Assembly (NCBI GenBank): GCA_029449235.1
Contig: JANATG010000010.1
Location: 620,001-684,000 of the forward strand
DNA: 64,000 bases
Direction: 5' to 3'
Source: Linnemannia schmuckeri
Lineage: Eukaryota > Mortierellomycota > Mortierellomycetes > Mortierellales > Mortierellaceae
Made by a program: the position numbers and the translations under genes. Shown piece after piece: positions 1-11,043 of this stretch. Numbering within the stretch: position 1 is the first letter of the stretch; the number at the start of each line of letters is the position of its first letter. The notes beneath the pieces are model-generated. The model had not been told where the DNA came from, made no database searches, and saw only the letters and a list, made by a program, of their open reading frames with translations.

Positions 1-1232
1 TCTTGATCTTTTCGTTGGCGAGCTTCTTACTGTATGTCCAAAGCTCCTCTTGTGCTTTCTCATCTTTGATGTACGAGGGTAACTGAACGACAAAAAAAAG
101 CTGATATCATGAGCAGCGGTGGAATAATTCCGGTCATGAAGGGGCTCAAAGGCAAACAAACAAGAAATACGTACATGGCTCGAGCTCAAGGGCAACAGGC
201 CAAAAATAACGACCACGGATATTCTTTTTTCTCAACTTCAGGGCTGGTCGCGATATGAAGCTGTATCAAGACTCCCTTCTCAGCAGAAATTGTGATCTTC
301 TTATGGAACTATACACTCCACCCATCCTTGCCCTTGTTGATTGTCGACAATGGCCACTCTGCCTCCTCCCTTCCTTGCGAGATGCAGGTTGGGTACGCTC
401 GGTCGAGACATAACCCGAGTGACAATAATTGACAAACAGTCGTGGCTCATTTTTGATACGACGGCCAGTACGATGGCTAACATGGCGTCGGTGAGTTTGG
501 AACAGGCATATCTGTCCCAGAAGTTGTGGTGATGGGGTTGTTCGGTCTCGCCAGCCTTGTAGATCGCGTCGCAGTTGACCCCCGCAGCATTTTCATGGAA
601 GTAGGAGGACAGAATGACGATGCGTGAGGGTTGTGATTCGTTGATCCTGTCGAGCAATACAAGCGTGATCACGAAGGTGCTGATTGAGCGAAAAAAAAAA
701 AGGTGGTAGATGGATAGAAATTGTCACATGATTTACGTTCCAATTGGGCGAAATGTCAACGACCATTTTTTTCTTTTTCTTTTTCCTTGGACTGAACTTT
801 ACCTCATGTGGCTCTCCAAACTCATTCTCGATCTCATCAGCAGTCAAGCCCAAGGGCACACTGTATAGTTGTTAACAAGGTTATGGAGCGGTAAACTCAA
901 CCTAAGGAATTCTTAGGCAACATGCTTGGTTTGGTAATGTCACCCTGGTCCAACTCCAAAAAGGCCAGTAGAGGTATGAGGGTATAAGGAATTCTGAGCT
1001 TGATCTCGGCATTGACTCTCTCAATCACCTTGTGTGCGCGTTGTTTACTACGACAGACGAAAAAGACTCAGGCTTCATGAGCGATGAAGGCGATGGTGGT
1101 GGCGTATCTAAGTCTAGAGTTAGCATCAGTGACTACAGCGACCCTGCCGGCGAGATCGGGAATCTGGTCGTGGAAGTAGTAGTCGCCGTGACAAAATGAC
1201 TTCCAGAACGCAGCTTGGGTGAGTGGACTCAT
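1..1232 (-). pseudogene. SDR array copy A, degenerate short-chain dehydrogenase pseudogene (runs off left edge)
   Basis: This is the leftmost visible copy of the dehydrogenase array. The ATG is near 1232 and the reading MSPLTQAAFWKSF aligns with the intact paralogues. The dinucleotide motif TGANSGLG has become TDANSRLR, so two of the three glycines and the TG are damaged. An in-frame TGA at 1068-1070 replaces the codon after HEA. A frameshift lies before a recognisable LPLHNLVNN, and the usual NHMG at the exon 1 end is lost. Exon 2 (about 170-672) begins well (LLDRINESQPSRIVILSS) but loses the YxxxK active site, which reads YACSKL, and has an extra base in the A-run near 220 before the IRGRYF segment. 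The last exon (1-82) still reads like its paralogues and reaches the window edge. Multiple independent lesions make a functional gene very unlikely. Confidence 0.88.
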
Positions 1233-1522
1233 TGCGTGTGTGCTTTTATGTGCCGACAAAAAAAGGAATAAACATGATAGTTGCAGGACATGTGCGAGGG
1301 TGGCACAGAAGCGATGCAGACAGCAAAATGGGAATTTAGGTTTTTGTTCATTTTTTCTGAAGAAGCACATCTCACTCATTCATACAATTGGCAAAATCGA
1401 TAACGCAAGAGCGACATGTAATTAGCCCAATTGACTCGCAACGATTGTCTGCTTCGTTGATTGTATCTAGTAATTTTACATCACGTCTCCAGCTTCTCTT
1501 TAGCTAGTTTCTCGCTATATAT

Positions 1523-2733
1523 TCAGAGTTCTTCCTGTAACCTCTCGTCTCTTGCATATGAAGCTAATTTGTAAAAAGTGAGCCGTGCGTCAGCAAAATC
1601 GATCAGAAGAAGAAAAAATTTCTCGACAAAAAAAGTAACGAGCTGGAAGCAAAGCGACAGTCAAGAAACACTTACAGGGCTCAAGCTCGTTCGCAATGGG
1701 TCCAAAGTATTGTCCTCTAATCTCGCGATTCTCAATCTCGGGACTAGTTGCTAGATAGAGCTGCGTCAACACGCCTCTCTGGACGGGCCACGCGACCAGT
1801 CTATGGAACCATTCCTCTAACCCATTCATGAATTTGCTGAAAGTGTTGGCTTCCTCACGGGGGACAGGTTGTGTGGAGCGAGTGGAGACGTATCCTGGGT
1901 GGCAGGCATTGACATACAGACGGCGTTCGTTGATGACACGACGGGCGAGGGCTCTTGCAAAGAGAACGTTGGCGAGTTTTGAGCGGGCGTATCGGTCGTA
2001 TACTGATTGATGGTGTGGTTGGGGAGTGTCGCCTGTCTTGAGGATGGTGTCGTAGTTGATCCCTGCAGCCTTCTCGTGGAAGATGGAGGACATGATGACG
2101 ATGCGTGAGGGTTGGGACTCCTTGATTCTGTCCAGCAGCGCGAGTGTGAACACGAAATGGCTAAACAAGGGAGACAAAAAAAAAAATGAATGATGTGCGA
2201 GGGAAGGCGACAATGATCAATCACATGACATGAGAAATAATAAACCAATTTTCTTGTTTTTCTCCTCTCTCTGCCTTGGTCTTAGATTCTTACCCCATGT
2301 GGTTGACGGCAAACTCACTCTCAATACCGTCGGCACTTAGCTCCAAGGGTCCTCCGATGATCCCAGAGTTGTTAACAAGGATGTGTAGAGGCAACCCTTT
2401 CTTCAAGAACTCTTGAGCAGCCTGTTGAGCTTTGTTCATATCGCCTAGATCCAACTCCAAGAACTCGAGTTGAGGGGAGGAAGCCTTGAGGTGCTTGGAC
2501 TTGATCTCTTCCTTCACTCTATTAATTGCTTCCTGTGCACGATACTGGTTTCGACAGGCCAAGAAGACTTGTGCACCATGCGCAGCCAGTGCGACTGTTG
2601 TTGCATATCCTAGTCCCGAGTTGGCGCCTGTGACAATGGCGACTTTGCCAGTGAGGTCGGGGATCTGATCGTGGGAGTATCCATCTCCGTGGAAGAACGA
2701 CTTCCAGTATGCAAGTTGAGTGTAGGGATTCAT
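1523..2733 (-). CDS. SDR array copy B: retinol-dehydrogenase-like short-chain dehydrogenase with a premature stop in the last exon
   Basis: Exons are 2294-2733, 1676-2160 and 1523-1563, giving 321 residues; all junctions are GT..AG and in phase. The Rossmann motif TGANSGLG lies at residues 35-42, the NNSG motif follows, and the catalytic pair is Y204 and K208 in YARSKLAN. Family knowledge points to NAD(P)-dependent oxidoreduction of alcohols or aldehydes; the substrate cannot be read from sequence. Where the paralogues read LW(T/A)FSEKL, the tryptophan codon is TGA here (1523-1525). Downstream codons still encode an SEKLAKEKLET tail to an old stop at 1481-1483, so about 14 residues are lost. 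The catalytic core is complete and the protein may still work, or this may be an early pseudogene. A TATA-like GATAAAAGGA lies at 2881-2890 on the same strand. Confidence 0.75.
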
Positions 2734-3270
2734 ATACTATGTATGGGTATGTGTGCTGTCTCGTTATTCCTGTGTCCTGTTGATTCTGCGCTCCTTGGTG
2801 TCTTCGCTTCTTGGTTGTTTGGTATGTGATTTTGTTTGTTGGATAGAAGAAAACTGAAAAAGAAAGAGAAGAGCGGCGATTCCTTTTATCGCAGATTGTG
2901 TGGGTTTAGAGCAGACAGAGGAGTGAATGAAATTTTAGTTTTTTTTCCAATCACACTGCTTTAGGAATTACCGATGTCGGGGGAACCAGGGTAAGAATAA
3001 AACAAGAAGTCGCAGCAATTGACGTTCAAATAGGGGATGAAAAGGCACAACCATACAGCGGCAATTGAGGCTGGCAAAGAATGTCATCAACTGCGGGCGA
3101 AGTCGAGTTATGATGGGAGTATCTGTCTTTATTATTATCGAGTCAGTGTTTTTTGTTTTTAGAATGATATGAAAATAGAGGGGCAAAAGGGTCTAGAGCA
3201 AGGTTTGAATATATGGTTGTACAACAAGATCCATACATGACGTGACGATGTGTATCTGGTTTGCAAAAAT

Positions 3271-4505
3271 CTAGGCCTTGATCTTCTCCCTTACGAGTTT
3301 CTCGCTGAACACCCACAATGCCTCCTGCAGATCAACATCCCTGGAGTAATGAACTAGGAGAAAAAAAAGAGGCGAAAATGAAATATCATGATTAGAACAC
3401 CCTCATGGACCGTGTCACTCATGGCAAAATATGTCTATACCGCAGACAAAAAAAAACGAAAATAGAAAAAGTCTACTTACCAGGTTGAATCTCATTGGCA
3501 ATAGGAATGAAATACCGTCCACGGATATCCTTTCTCTCAACCTCGGGGCTAGTCGCTAGGTACAACTGCGTCAAGGCACCAACCCTTGGCGACATGGCGA
3601 CAATCTTAGTGATCACACGGAACATCTTATCTGCAAAATCACCCCAAACATCCTTGGTGCTACGGCTCAGGTTGGTGGCGACGTATCCCGGGTGTGCGAC
3701 GTTGACCCACACCTTTTCATTCGCTAATCGGCGAGCCAAAGCTTTGCCAAAGAGGACGTTGGCAAGTTTTGAGCGAGCGTAGCGGTCCCAGTTGCCGGAT
3801 TTGGTCTCGTCATTGATGGTGTCGAAATCGATACCGTTCATGTACTTGGGTGTCATCTCATGGGCGAGAGATGAGAGGATGACGATTCTGGAGGGCTGCG
3901 ATTCCTTGATTCTGTCGAGTAGCCCCATGGTAAACACAAAATGTCTAGTAGAAAGAAAAAACAAGCAAATACGAAGGTAGGAGAATTGATTAATTCAAAG
4001 TAAAGTAAAAAGGCAATAGTACCAACCATTTTTTTTGTACGTTGGCATGAGTCGCTTACCCCATGTGGTTGACCGCGAACTGAGTCTCGATACCATCAGC
4101 ACTGAGAGCAAAAGGACAGTTCATGATGCCAGAGTTATTGATGAGAATATGGAGAGGAAGTCCCTTCTTGAGGAAATCTTGAGCCGCCTGGCTGGACTTT
4201 GTCATGTCGTTCAGATCCAGCTCAAGGAACTCAAGTTGAGGGGTGGGTGCATTGGGGTACTTGGCCTTGATCTCAGCTCTGGCATTTTCGATTGCCTCCT
4301 GAGCGCGTTCTTTGCTACGACAGGCCAAGAAGACTCGTGCACCATGTGCAGCCAGCGCGACAGTTGTTGCATACCCTAGTCCAGAGTTGGCACCGGTGAC
4401 GATGGCGACTTTTCCTGTCAGGTCGGGGATCTTGTTGTGAGAGTAGCGCTTGGGGGTGAGGTAAGTCTTCCACCAGGCGAATTGAGAGAAGCTGTTGGCG
4501 GACAT
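3271..4505 (-). CDS. SDR array copy C: retinol-dehydrogenase-like short-chain dehydrogenase
   Basis: Exons are 4060-4505, 3481-3944 and 3271-3353 (330 residues), with canonical donors and acceptors in phases 2 and 1. TGANSGLG is at residues 37-44 (cofactor binding), NNSG follows, the catalytic serine is in ILSS near 173, and the Y204-K208 pair is in RYARSKLAN. HPGYVATNL follows, as is usual in retinol dehydrogenase and WWOX-like SDRs. Length matches the family. I chose the ATG at 4505 because paralogues start at the same place (MxxxxxQxAxWK); an upstream in-frame ATG at 4607 would add a low-complexity leader. A TATA box lies about 170 bases upstream. Exon 1 is almost identical to exon 1 of copy D while exon 2 is more diverged, suggesting gene conversion. 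The physiological substrate is unknown. Confidence 0.92.
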
Positions 4506-4673
4506 TGTTATTGTAGTTTTGTTGGTGTTGGTGGGTCTAAGTGCCTGTGTGTGAGAGGGTAAGGAGTGGGTGGACGAGTGCGAGAGAAGGAAGAGTAGAT
4601 TTTTCAAGTAGAGTTGCTTTGATTATTGTTTTTGTGGTTGATGATAAGAAGCAATAATTGCAACAGAGCTGGT

Positions 4674-4684
4674 CCCTTTATATA
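4674..4684 (-). promoter_or_regulatory. TATA box for SDR copy C
   Basis: TATATAAAGGG on the minus strand, about 170 bases upstream of the chosen ATG at 4505. This is a strong consensus TATA element in the right orientation. Assignment to copy C is by position only. Confidence 0.6.
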
Positions 4685-4689
4685 ACAGT

Positions 4690-5446
4690 GAAAACAAGAG
4701 ATATCGAACGGCGGCCTATTGACATCTATGGGACTCAATATTGAGGGACGTTCTCCTTTGTCATCGTTGCTGTCATTGATCGGGAACATGTTCAGACATA
4801 GGAGCCGCTTATTTTTTCCATTTTGGACGATGATTCTGGCTCCACATTTTCCACACTATCCGTCTCAGTTGTTGATTAATTTTAGTTTAAGAAAAGTGAT
4901 CGAAAAAGTGACTGCGATTTCGAGTGTGATGACTGCAACGAGGCAACACGCGTACAAACGCAAACAAAGCCAGACTGCCCAATGACCGTGCGAGGAAGGA
5001 AAAGGTCCAACACCAAGGCAACGAACTGAAAAAGGGAAGAAGGGAGGGTGACAGCAGGTGTGCATGAATCGTCAATAACTTTATCCGATCTAGGGACAAA
5101 TCATTCCATGGATACACAAACAAACTCATCCGTTGCACATGCATTGTTTATTCCTCTTATGACGCAGGGACGCGAGTCCTTTCGTCGCCGTTGTGTAGCC
5201 AATCAAATTGGAAGCCAAAAAATAAATGCACAAAAAGTAGCAAGGATACCAAAAGGAAATCGATACGTGCGTGCTTTATAATGTGACTGAAGATTCGTTT
5301 GCGTTCTTTTCAGATGACGCTTTTTTTTCGCAAGGACCCGATAGCATTAATATGCGATTGCATTGGTAGGCCTGGACATGATATTGTGGTTCTTTTTCAC
5401 CATCACTGATTCTGTTTATTTACGACTACATCTACAACGAGTGTCT
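4690..5446. other. Intergenic region between SDR copies C and D, with a block shared with the D/E spacer
   Basis: No convincing gene. The segment around 5158-5260 resembles 6949-7060 in the next spacer; both carry a TATGACG..GGG.CGCGAGT stretch, then CCAATCA, then an A-rich CAAAAA.GTAG(C/T)AAGGA stretch. The duplication unit therefore included upstream DNA as well as the gene. Confidence 0.5.
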
Positions 5447-6668
5447 CTAAGCCTTGACCTTCTTGTGAGCGAGGTTCTCACTAAACGTCCACAACTTTTC
5501 CTGGAGCTCTTCATCTCTGGATTCAGCAGCTAATAGCACAACGTGACAAAAAAATGAAGCAAGTGGTTAGCGTGTATGTTTTCTCTCTCAATCTGTCTCA
5601 CCCGGCGCTAAACCGAATGCAAAAAAACAACAAGAAGTAACATGGGTGACCTACTTGGCTGAATCTCATTCGCAATAGGGATAAAATACCGCCCTCGGAT
5701 GTCCTTGTTCTCAATCTCAGGACTCGTAGCCAAATACAACTGTGTCAACGCTCCAACCTCAGGTGTCATCCCCGCAATCGAAGTCATCACATCAGAGAGC
5801 TTTCCCAAAGTATTACCCATGCTATCTTTGGCACTTCTGTTCAGATTAGTCGCAACATAGCCAGGGTGTGCAATGTTGACCCACACTTTCTCATTCGCCA
5901 ATCGACGGGCCAGGGCTTTGCCAAACAGGACGTTGGCGAGTTTTGAGCGAGCGTATCGGTCCCAGTTGTTGAATTTGGTCTTATCGTTGAGAGTGTCAAA
6001 GTCGATACCTCCCATTGACGCTGGAGTCATCTCGTGTGCGATGGAGGAGAGGATGACGATCCTTGAGGGTTGGGATTCTTTGATCTTGTCGAGGAGGCAC
6101 ATTGTGAAGACAAAGTGTCTAGAACAAAAAAAGCAGTGAGATTGGTATATAAGGATAAATAGCACTACGGCATGAAAGGTATATGTCTCTGGTATCCATC
6201 TTTTTGAGGTTCTTACCCCATGTGGTTGACCGCGAACTGAGTCTCGATACCATCAGCGCTGAGAGCAAAAGGACAGTTCATGATGCCAGAGTTGTTGATG
6301 AGGATATGAAGAGGAAGTCCCTTCTTGAGGAAATCTTGAGCCGCCTGGCTGGACTTTGTCATGTCGTTCAGATCCAGCTCAAGGAACTCAAGTTGAGGGG
6401 TGGGTGCATTGGGGTACTTGGCCTTGATCTCAGCTCTGGCATTTTCGATTGCCTCCTGAGCGCGTTCTTTGCTACGACAGGCCAAGAAGACTCGTGCACC
6501 ATGTGCAGCCAGCGCGACAGTTGTTGCATACCCTAGTCCAGAGTTGGCACCGGTGACGATGGCGACTTTCCCTGTCAGGTCGGGGATCTTGTTGTGAGAG
6601 TAGCCATTGGGAGTGAGCAAGGTTTTCCACCAGGCGAGCTGAGTAAAACTGTTGCCAAGCATTGGCAT
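5447..6668 (-). CDS. SDR array copy D: retinol-dehydrogenase-like short-chain dehydrogenase
   Basis: Exons are 6217-6668, 5655-6118 and 5447-5529 (332 residues). The second ATG at 6662 (MLGNSF) would give 330 residues, matching copy C, and cannot be excluded. TGANSGLG is at 39-46, the catalytic Y206-K210 is in RYARSKLAN, and HPGYVATNL follows. The exon 2 donor is GTAGGT rather than GTAAGT. The last exon ends with a basic helix (SENLAHKKVKA). A TTTTAAAAGA element lies at 6762-6772, about 95 bases upstream. Protein sequence from KIPDLTGKV to NHMG is identical to copy C, with only about five silent base changes in about 380 bases. Function is inferred from the family as NAD(P)-dependent dehydrogenase/reductase; the substrate is unknown. 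Confidence 0.92.
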
Positions 6669-6761
6669 CGTGGTGTGCGTATGCGTGTATGAGTTATATG
6701 TGGTGTGGGTAAGAAAGGTGTAGTAGTTGTTAATGCGAAAAAATGACCTGAATGAGCTTCT

Positions 6762-6772
6762 CTTTTAAAAGA
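6762..6772 (-). promoter_or_regulatory. TATA-like element for SDR copy D
   Basis: TTTTAAAAGA on the minus strand, about 95 bases upstream of the ATG at 6668. It is AT-rich and near-palindromic, so it is weaker evidence than the copy C box. Confidence 0.4.
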
Positions 6773-6779
6773 ACGAAGG

Positions 6780-7100
6780 AAAAAAATTTACCAGGGTGAA
6801 ACCGCATTTTTTTTTGTTTTTTCGCAGCTGTAAAGGCTTTATCCTTTAACGACTGGAAAGAAGACGCGTGTTGCGTCGCAAGAAGGACCAAATCAGACCT
6901 CTAGCCCATTGGCTGTACGAGAAAAGATGTGATCTGCTTCGTAAGGACTATGACGACGGGGCGCGAGTGCTTTTGTCAGCAAACCCTTGTATCCATTGTG
7001 TCCAATCATGCCGATATGGGTCAAAGCGCATACAATCAAAAACGTAGTAAGGACAGGGTAAACTTCCTTATTACTAAGTTAATGCTATCGATTGTTTCCT
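6780..7100. other. Intergenic region between SDR copies D and E
   Basis: No gene seen. It contains the 6949-7060 block that resembles 5158-5260 in the neighbouring spacer (see findings). Confidence 0.5.
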
Positions 7101-8311
7101 CTATGCCTTGACCTTTTCACGAACTAATTTTTCACTGAACGTCCACAGTTTATCCTGCGATTCTTCATCTCTTGCGTATGCCGCTAAAAAAAATAAAAAA
7201 AGACAAGAGATCAAACAAGGATTTCATTTTTTTTCCATGGCATTCAACGCTGCCAGGCGAGGAGAAAAAAGGAAGAGTGTTACTCACATGTCTGGATCTC
7301 ATTTGCAATAGGAATAAAATACCGCCCTCTCACGTCCCGATTCTCAATCTCAAGACTCGTCGCCAAATACAACTGCGTCAACGCCCCCTCCTCAGTCGAA
7401 TATGCCATCACAGCATTCAACAACTGGCCTGTCTTATCCCCAACCGTTCCCATCATATCCTTTGAACTGCGCCCAATCTCGGTGGTAACTAGACCTGGGT
7501 GTGCAACATTAACATAGACTCGCTCTTTGGCGCGTTGACGGGCTAGGGCTTTTGTAAAGAGAATGTTGGCGAGTTTTGAACGACTGTATCGGTTGAGGGA
7601 GTAGTCACCTTGTTGGTTGAGGGTGTCGAAATCGGTTCCATTCATTTTGGAGGGGAGGAGCTCGTGACCCATGGCGGAGAGGACCACGGTACGCGAAGGT
7701 TGGGATTCCTTGATCCTGTTCAGTACAGTCGTTATGAAGACAAAATGCCTATCACGAAGAAAAAAAAAGGGTGGGAGGGGAAACGGAGGGTTAGAGAAAT
7801 GATACAAAAAAAAGCTGCACTAGTCCACAGGTAACTCTTGTCTCTTCGACTATCTTTTCTTACTCATCCCATGTGGTTGACAGCACAATGTGCCTCAATG
7901 CCATCAGCGCTCAGCCCAAACGGCGTGTTCATGACCCCCGAGTTGTTGACCAAAATATGCAACGGCAGGCCCTTCCCTAAAAACTCTTTGCCGCCTGAAA
8001 AGTCTTGTTCATGTCGTTAAGATCCAATTCCAGAAACTCGAGAGCGGAGTTCTTGGGAGCATTAGGGTACTTGGCCTTGATCTCTGGAGCTCGTTCGATA
8101 GCATCATCTGCACGTTGTTTGCTACGACAGGCGAGGAAGACTCGGGCTTCGTGGGCTGCAAGTGCGACTGTGGTGGCATATCCAAGACCTGTGTTGGCAC
8201 CGGTTACGATGGCGACCTTTCCGGTGAGATCAGATATTTGGTCGTGGAAGTAGCGGTTTGGGGTGAAGTAGGTTTTCAACAAGCGAGTTGTGACCAGCTG
8301 TTTGTGAACAT
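7101..8311 (-). pseudogene. SDR array copy E: recently disabled short-chain dehydrogenase
   Basis: The ATG at 8311 begins MFTNSWSQLAC, then a single missing base at the conserved Trp-Lys codons (TGTTGAAAACC) puts the frame into a stop. The frame then runs cleanly through TGANTGLG to NDMNKTFQAAK, where a second missing base (GCAAAGAGTTT against the expected GCAAAGGAGTTT) gives a TAG. The usual exon 1 donor (GG then GTAAGN) has become GGATGAGT, so the splice site is damaged too. Exon 2 (7288-7748) and exon 3 (7101-7183) remain open and in phase, including the Y-x3-K site in RYSRSKLAN and the tail TFSEKLVREKVKA. The pattern fits recent inactivation. An assembly error could explain one indel, but not all three lesions easily. 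Confidence 0.85.
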
Positions 8312-9071
8312 CTTTTTCTCTTGTGTGTGTTTGTGCGAGAGAGGAAATAAGGAGGGAAGGTGTGTGTATGAGAGGAGGAATATGCGTCGAAGTTTAGTTG
8401 ATTGTTGATGAAAAGACAAGAAAGAACAAGGAAGAACGAAGAAAAACAGCTTTTAGTTGTAATAAAATAATATGCGACATCGAAACAAAAAGAAAACAAA
8501 AAAATTTGGTAGACTCAAAACCTCAAATGGTATTTCCCTTTTTTGGTAGCAGAGAGGGGCTAGTTAGAACAAGGAGAGCAAAAATATGATCGAGAGAGTT
8601 GCATGGTGGACGCGTGTTGCTTTTGTATTGAACAAAACGTAATGAGATTAAAAATGACTGCACGTAGAAGATGATAAAGAGGGAGGTGCTGAAGGAAACA
8701 TGTTCAGTGTTGAAGCTAGGCCTTCATAGCTGTTATCCGGTATAGGAAAAGTGCGAGGTGTGCGCTGCGTGATCATTAGACAAAAGACACGAACCATTCC
8801 CATGGATAGGACTTAAATTGCTGATGAGTCTAGACCCATTTCACACCTCACATCCACACACAAGTGGCCACAAAAAAAGACTACATGCATGCATGCTCAC
8901 TTTCAAACCTTTCCTCAGCTACACTCTTCCTGACGATTGGTCGAAGATTCGAACATTCGATTTGCCCAGCACCCTGGATTTCAAGACCTGTCTTTTTCGC
9001 CGTTATTTATTTCTGACTAGTTCCGCACATCACATTTTGAGTTTTGTTTGTTTGTTTATTGCTTGAAGCTT
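8312..9071. other. Intergenic region between SDR copies E and F
   Basis: No gene seen. A perfect CATGCATGCATG lies at 8884-8895 inside a segment (GGCCAC, A-run, GACTAC) that resembles 11648-11690 upstream of relic G. Confidence 0.4.
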
Positions 9072-10385
9072 CTACGCCTTGACCTTCTCACGAACTAGAT
9101 CCTCACTGAACGCCCACAGCTTCTCTTGGAGCCATTCGTTTCTCGCCAGGGCAGCTATGAGGTCAGAAAAAATGAGTATTCAAGGAAAAAAGCGACGAGA
9201 GATAGTGAGAAATAAAAGGTGAGCTAACAATTCGTTATCGTTCCGTGCCGTACACTCGACCTTTTTTTTAAAAAAAAATACGCAACACGCCGAATAATCC
9301 GAAAATACAGACTTACTTGGTTCGATCTCATTCGCCACAGGGATGAAATACCGTCCCCTAACATCTCTCTCTTCGACTTCAGGGCTTGACGCCAGATACA
9401 ACTGCGACAACGCTGCTTCCTCTGCCGTCAACGCAACGGCCCTCTTTATAATACAATCACACCACTCTTTCCAGGTGTCGTCCTGGGGCACTAGGAACTT
9501 CGGGATGAAACCCGGGTGACAGGCATTGACATAGACTCGGTCGTTGGCAACTCGACGGTCAAGGGCCTTTGCGAAGAGCACATTGGCGAGTTTTGACCGG
9601 CCGTAGCGACTGAGGTCGGTGGTCTTTGTTGGGTCGTTGAGGGTCTCAAAGTCGATGCCGACGCGCGGGGGAAAAGCCTCGTGGGCAATGGAGGACACCA
9701 TGACGACTCGGGAGGGCTGGGAGGCCTTGAGACGGTCGAGGAGGGTCATTGTGAAGACGAAATGGCTATTTGGATATTGGGAGGGACGATGGGGAAACAT
9801 GAATGTCACGGTTTAGCAAAGAAAATCAGATCAAAGGGTACATTCTGAGACCAAATCGCGTTGGTTGTTTCTGAAAAACTCTCTTTTTTTCATTTTGCTT
9901 CCCATTTGTTCCCGTAACACATTAGAAAAAAAGAGTACATACCCCATGTGGTTGACAGCAAACGTGGATTCGATCCCATCAGCACTCAACTCGAACGGCA
10001 CCACCATAACCCCCGCATTATTGACCAAAATATGCAAGGGCAAATCCTTCCTCAAAAATTCCTTTGCAGCCTGCTTGGTCTTGTTCAAATCCATCAGATC
10101 CAACTCCAAAAACTCTAACTTCGGCGCAGTGGTCAAGGACGGATACTTGGATCGGATCTCAGGAAGGGCGGTCTGAATGGCGGCAAGGGCTCGCTTTTGA
10201 GAACGACAAGCCAGGAAGACATGAGCACCTCGGCCGGCCAGGGCGACCATGGTGGTGTATCCTAACCCGGTGTTGGCGCCGGTGACAATCGCTACCTTTC
10301 CGGTCAGATCTGGGATTTGGGCGATGGAGTAGCGGTCAGGGGTGAAGTAGGTCTTCCAGAAGGCGAGCTGTGAGAACATGTTCAT
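9072..10385 (-). CDS. SDR array copy F: retinol-dehydrogenase-like short-chain dehydrogenase
   Basis: Exons are 9943-10385, 9317-9765 and 9072-9154 (324 residues), all in phase. TGANTGLG is at 35-42, NNAG follows, and the active site Y202-K206 is in RYGRSKLAN. It is a more diverged paralogue: the post-HPG region (FIPKFLVPQDDTWKEW) differs from the usual YVATNL and is five codons shorter than exon 2 of C, D and J. The first exon 5' splice site is GTATGT. A CATAAATAGTA element at 10471-10481 lies about 90 bases upstream. Part of exon 2 (9520-9640) is nearly identical to pseudogene H. The catalytic residues are intact, so it is likely active; substrate unknown. Confidence 0.9.
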
Positions 10386-10470
10386 CTTGAAGAGGAGGAA
10401 ATTAGTAGTTATGTCTGTGGGAGTGAAAAAAGAAATGTACCTGCAGATGGGGGAAATTGGGTGGTACTTG

Positions 10471-10481
10471 TACTATTTATG
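10471..10481 (-). promoter_or_regulatory. TATA-like element for SDR copy F
   Basis: CATAAATAGTA on the minus strand, about 90 bases upstream of the ATG at 10385. A matching CATAAATAC lies at about 13283-13291 upstream of pseudogene H, its closest relative. Confidence 0.45.
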
Positions 10482-11043
10482 TAGGGGAAAAAAATGCGAT
10501 TTGGAAAAAACAAAAAACGGAAAATCAGAATGGTTAAATGTACCCCATTCTAGGTACAGATTCCCAGCGGACCATAAGGCGTATTGTGGGATATGATGAG
10601 GAAGATGGGATGGCAGACTACTCGAGAAGATTCCACTTTGAAATTCATCCAACCCCGACACATGGTATCTGGTCGGTATGGCCTGCTGTTTGTAACAGAT
10701 TTTTTTTCCTGTTTTTTTTGTTGTTGTTGCTGCTTTCTCCTGCTATTGCTTTTTCCTGCTTTTGCATTTTTCTGCTTAGTTTGTTTCTTGTTGTTTGTCG
10801 TCGTTTTCTTCTCGTTTGTTGCACTTTTCATGTTGCCAATGATGACAGCTATGATTATACGTAGCGATAGATGACATGATCGGATGTACAGGATGGTCAT
10901 ATTTAGTATTAATGGAAAAAGTAGGTACGGAGGCAAAAAGCAATCAGGTTTGTGCACGGAGTGGTATGATCGCATGTCGTGCCAAAAAAAAAAAAAAAAA
11001 AAAAAAGAATCCGAGGAGTGTGCTACTGTGTTATTTCGTTTTT
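10482..11043. other. Intergenic region with T-rich and poly-A low-complexity sequence
   Basis: No gene seen. A T/TTG-rich stretch runs from 10690 to 10840 and an A-run of about 22 sits at 10983-11004. Confidence 0.5.

Noticed and set aside
4506..4607. Upstream ATG extending SDR copy C by 34 residues
   Set aside because: Paralogues start at the MxxxxxQxAxWK position and the extension is low-complexity leader.
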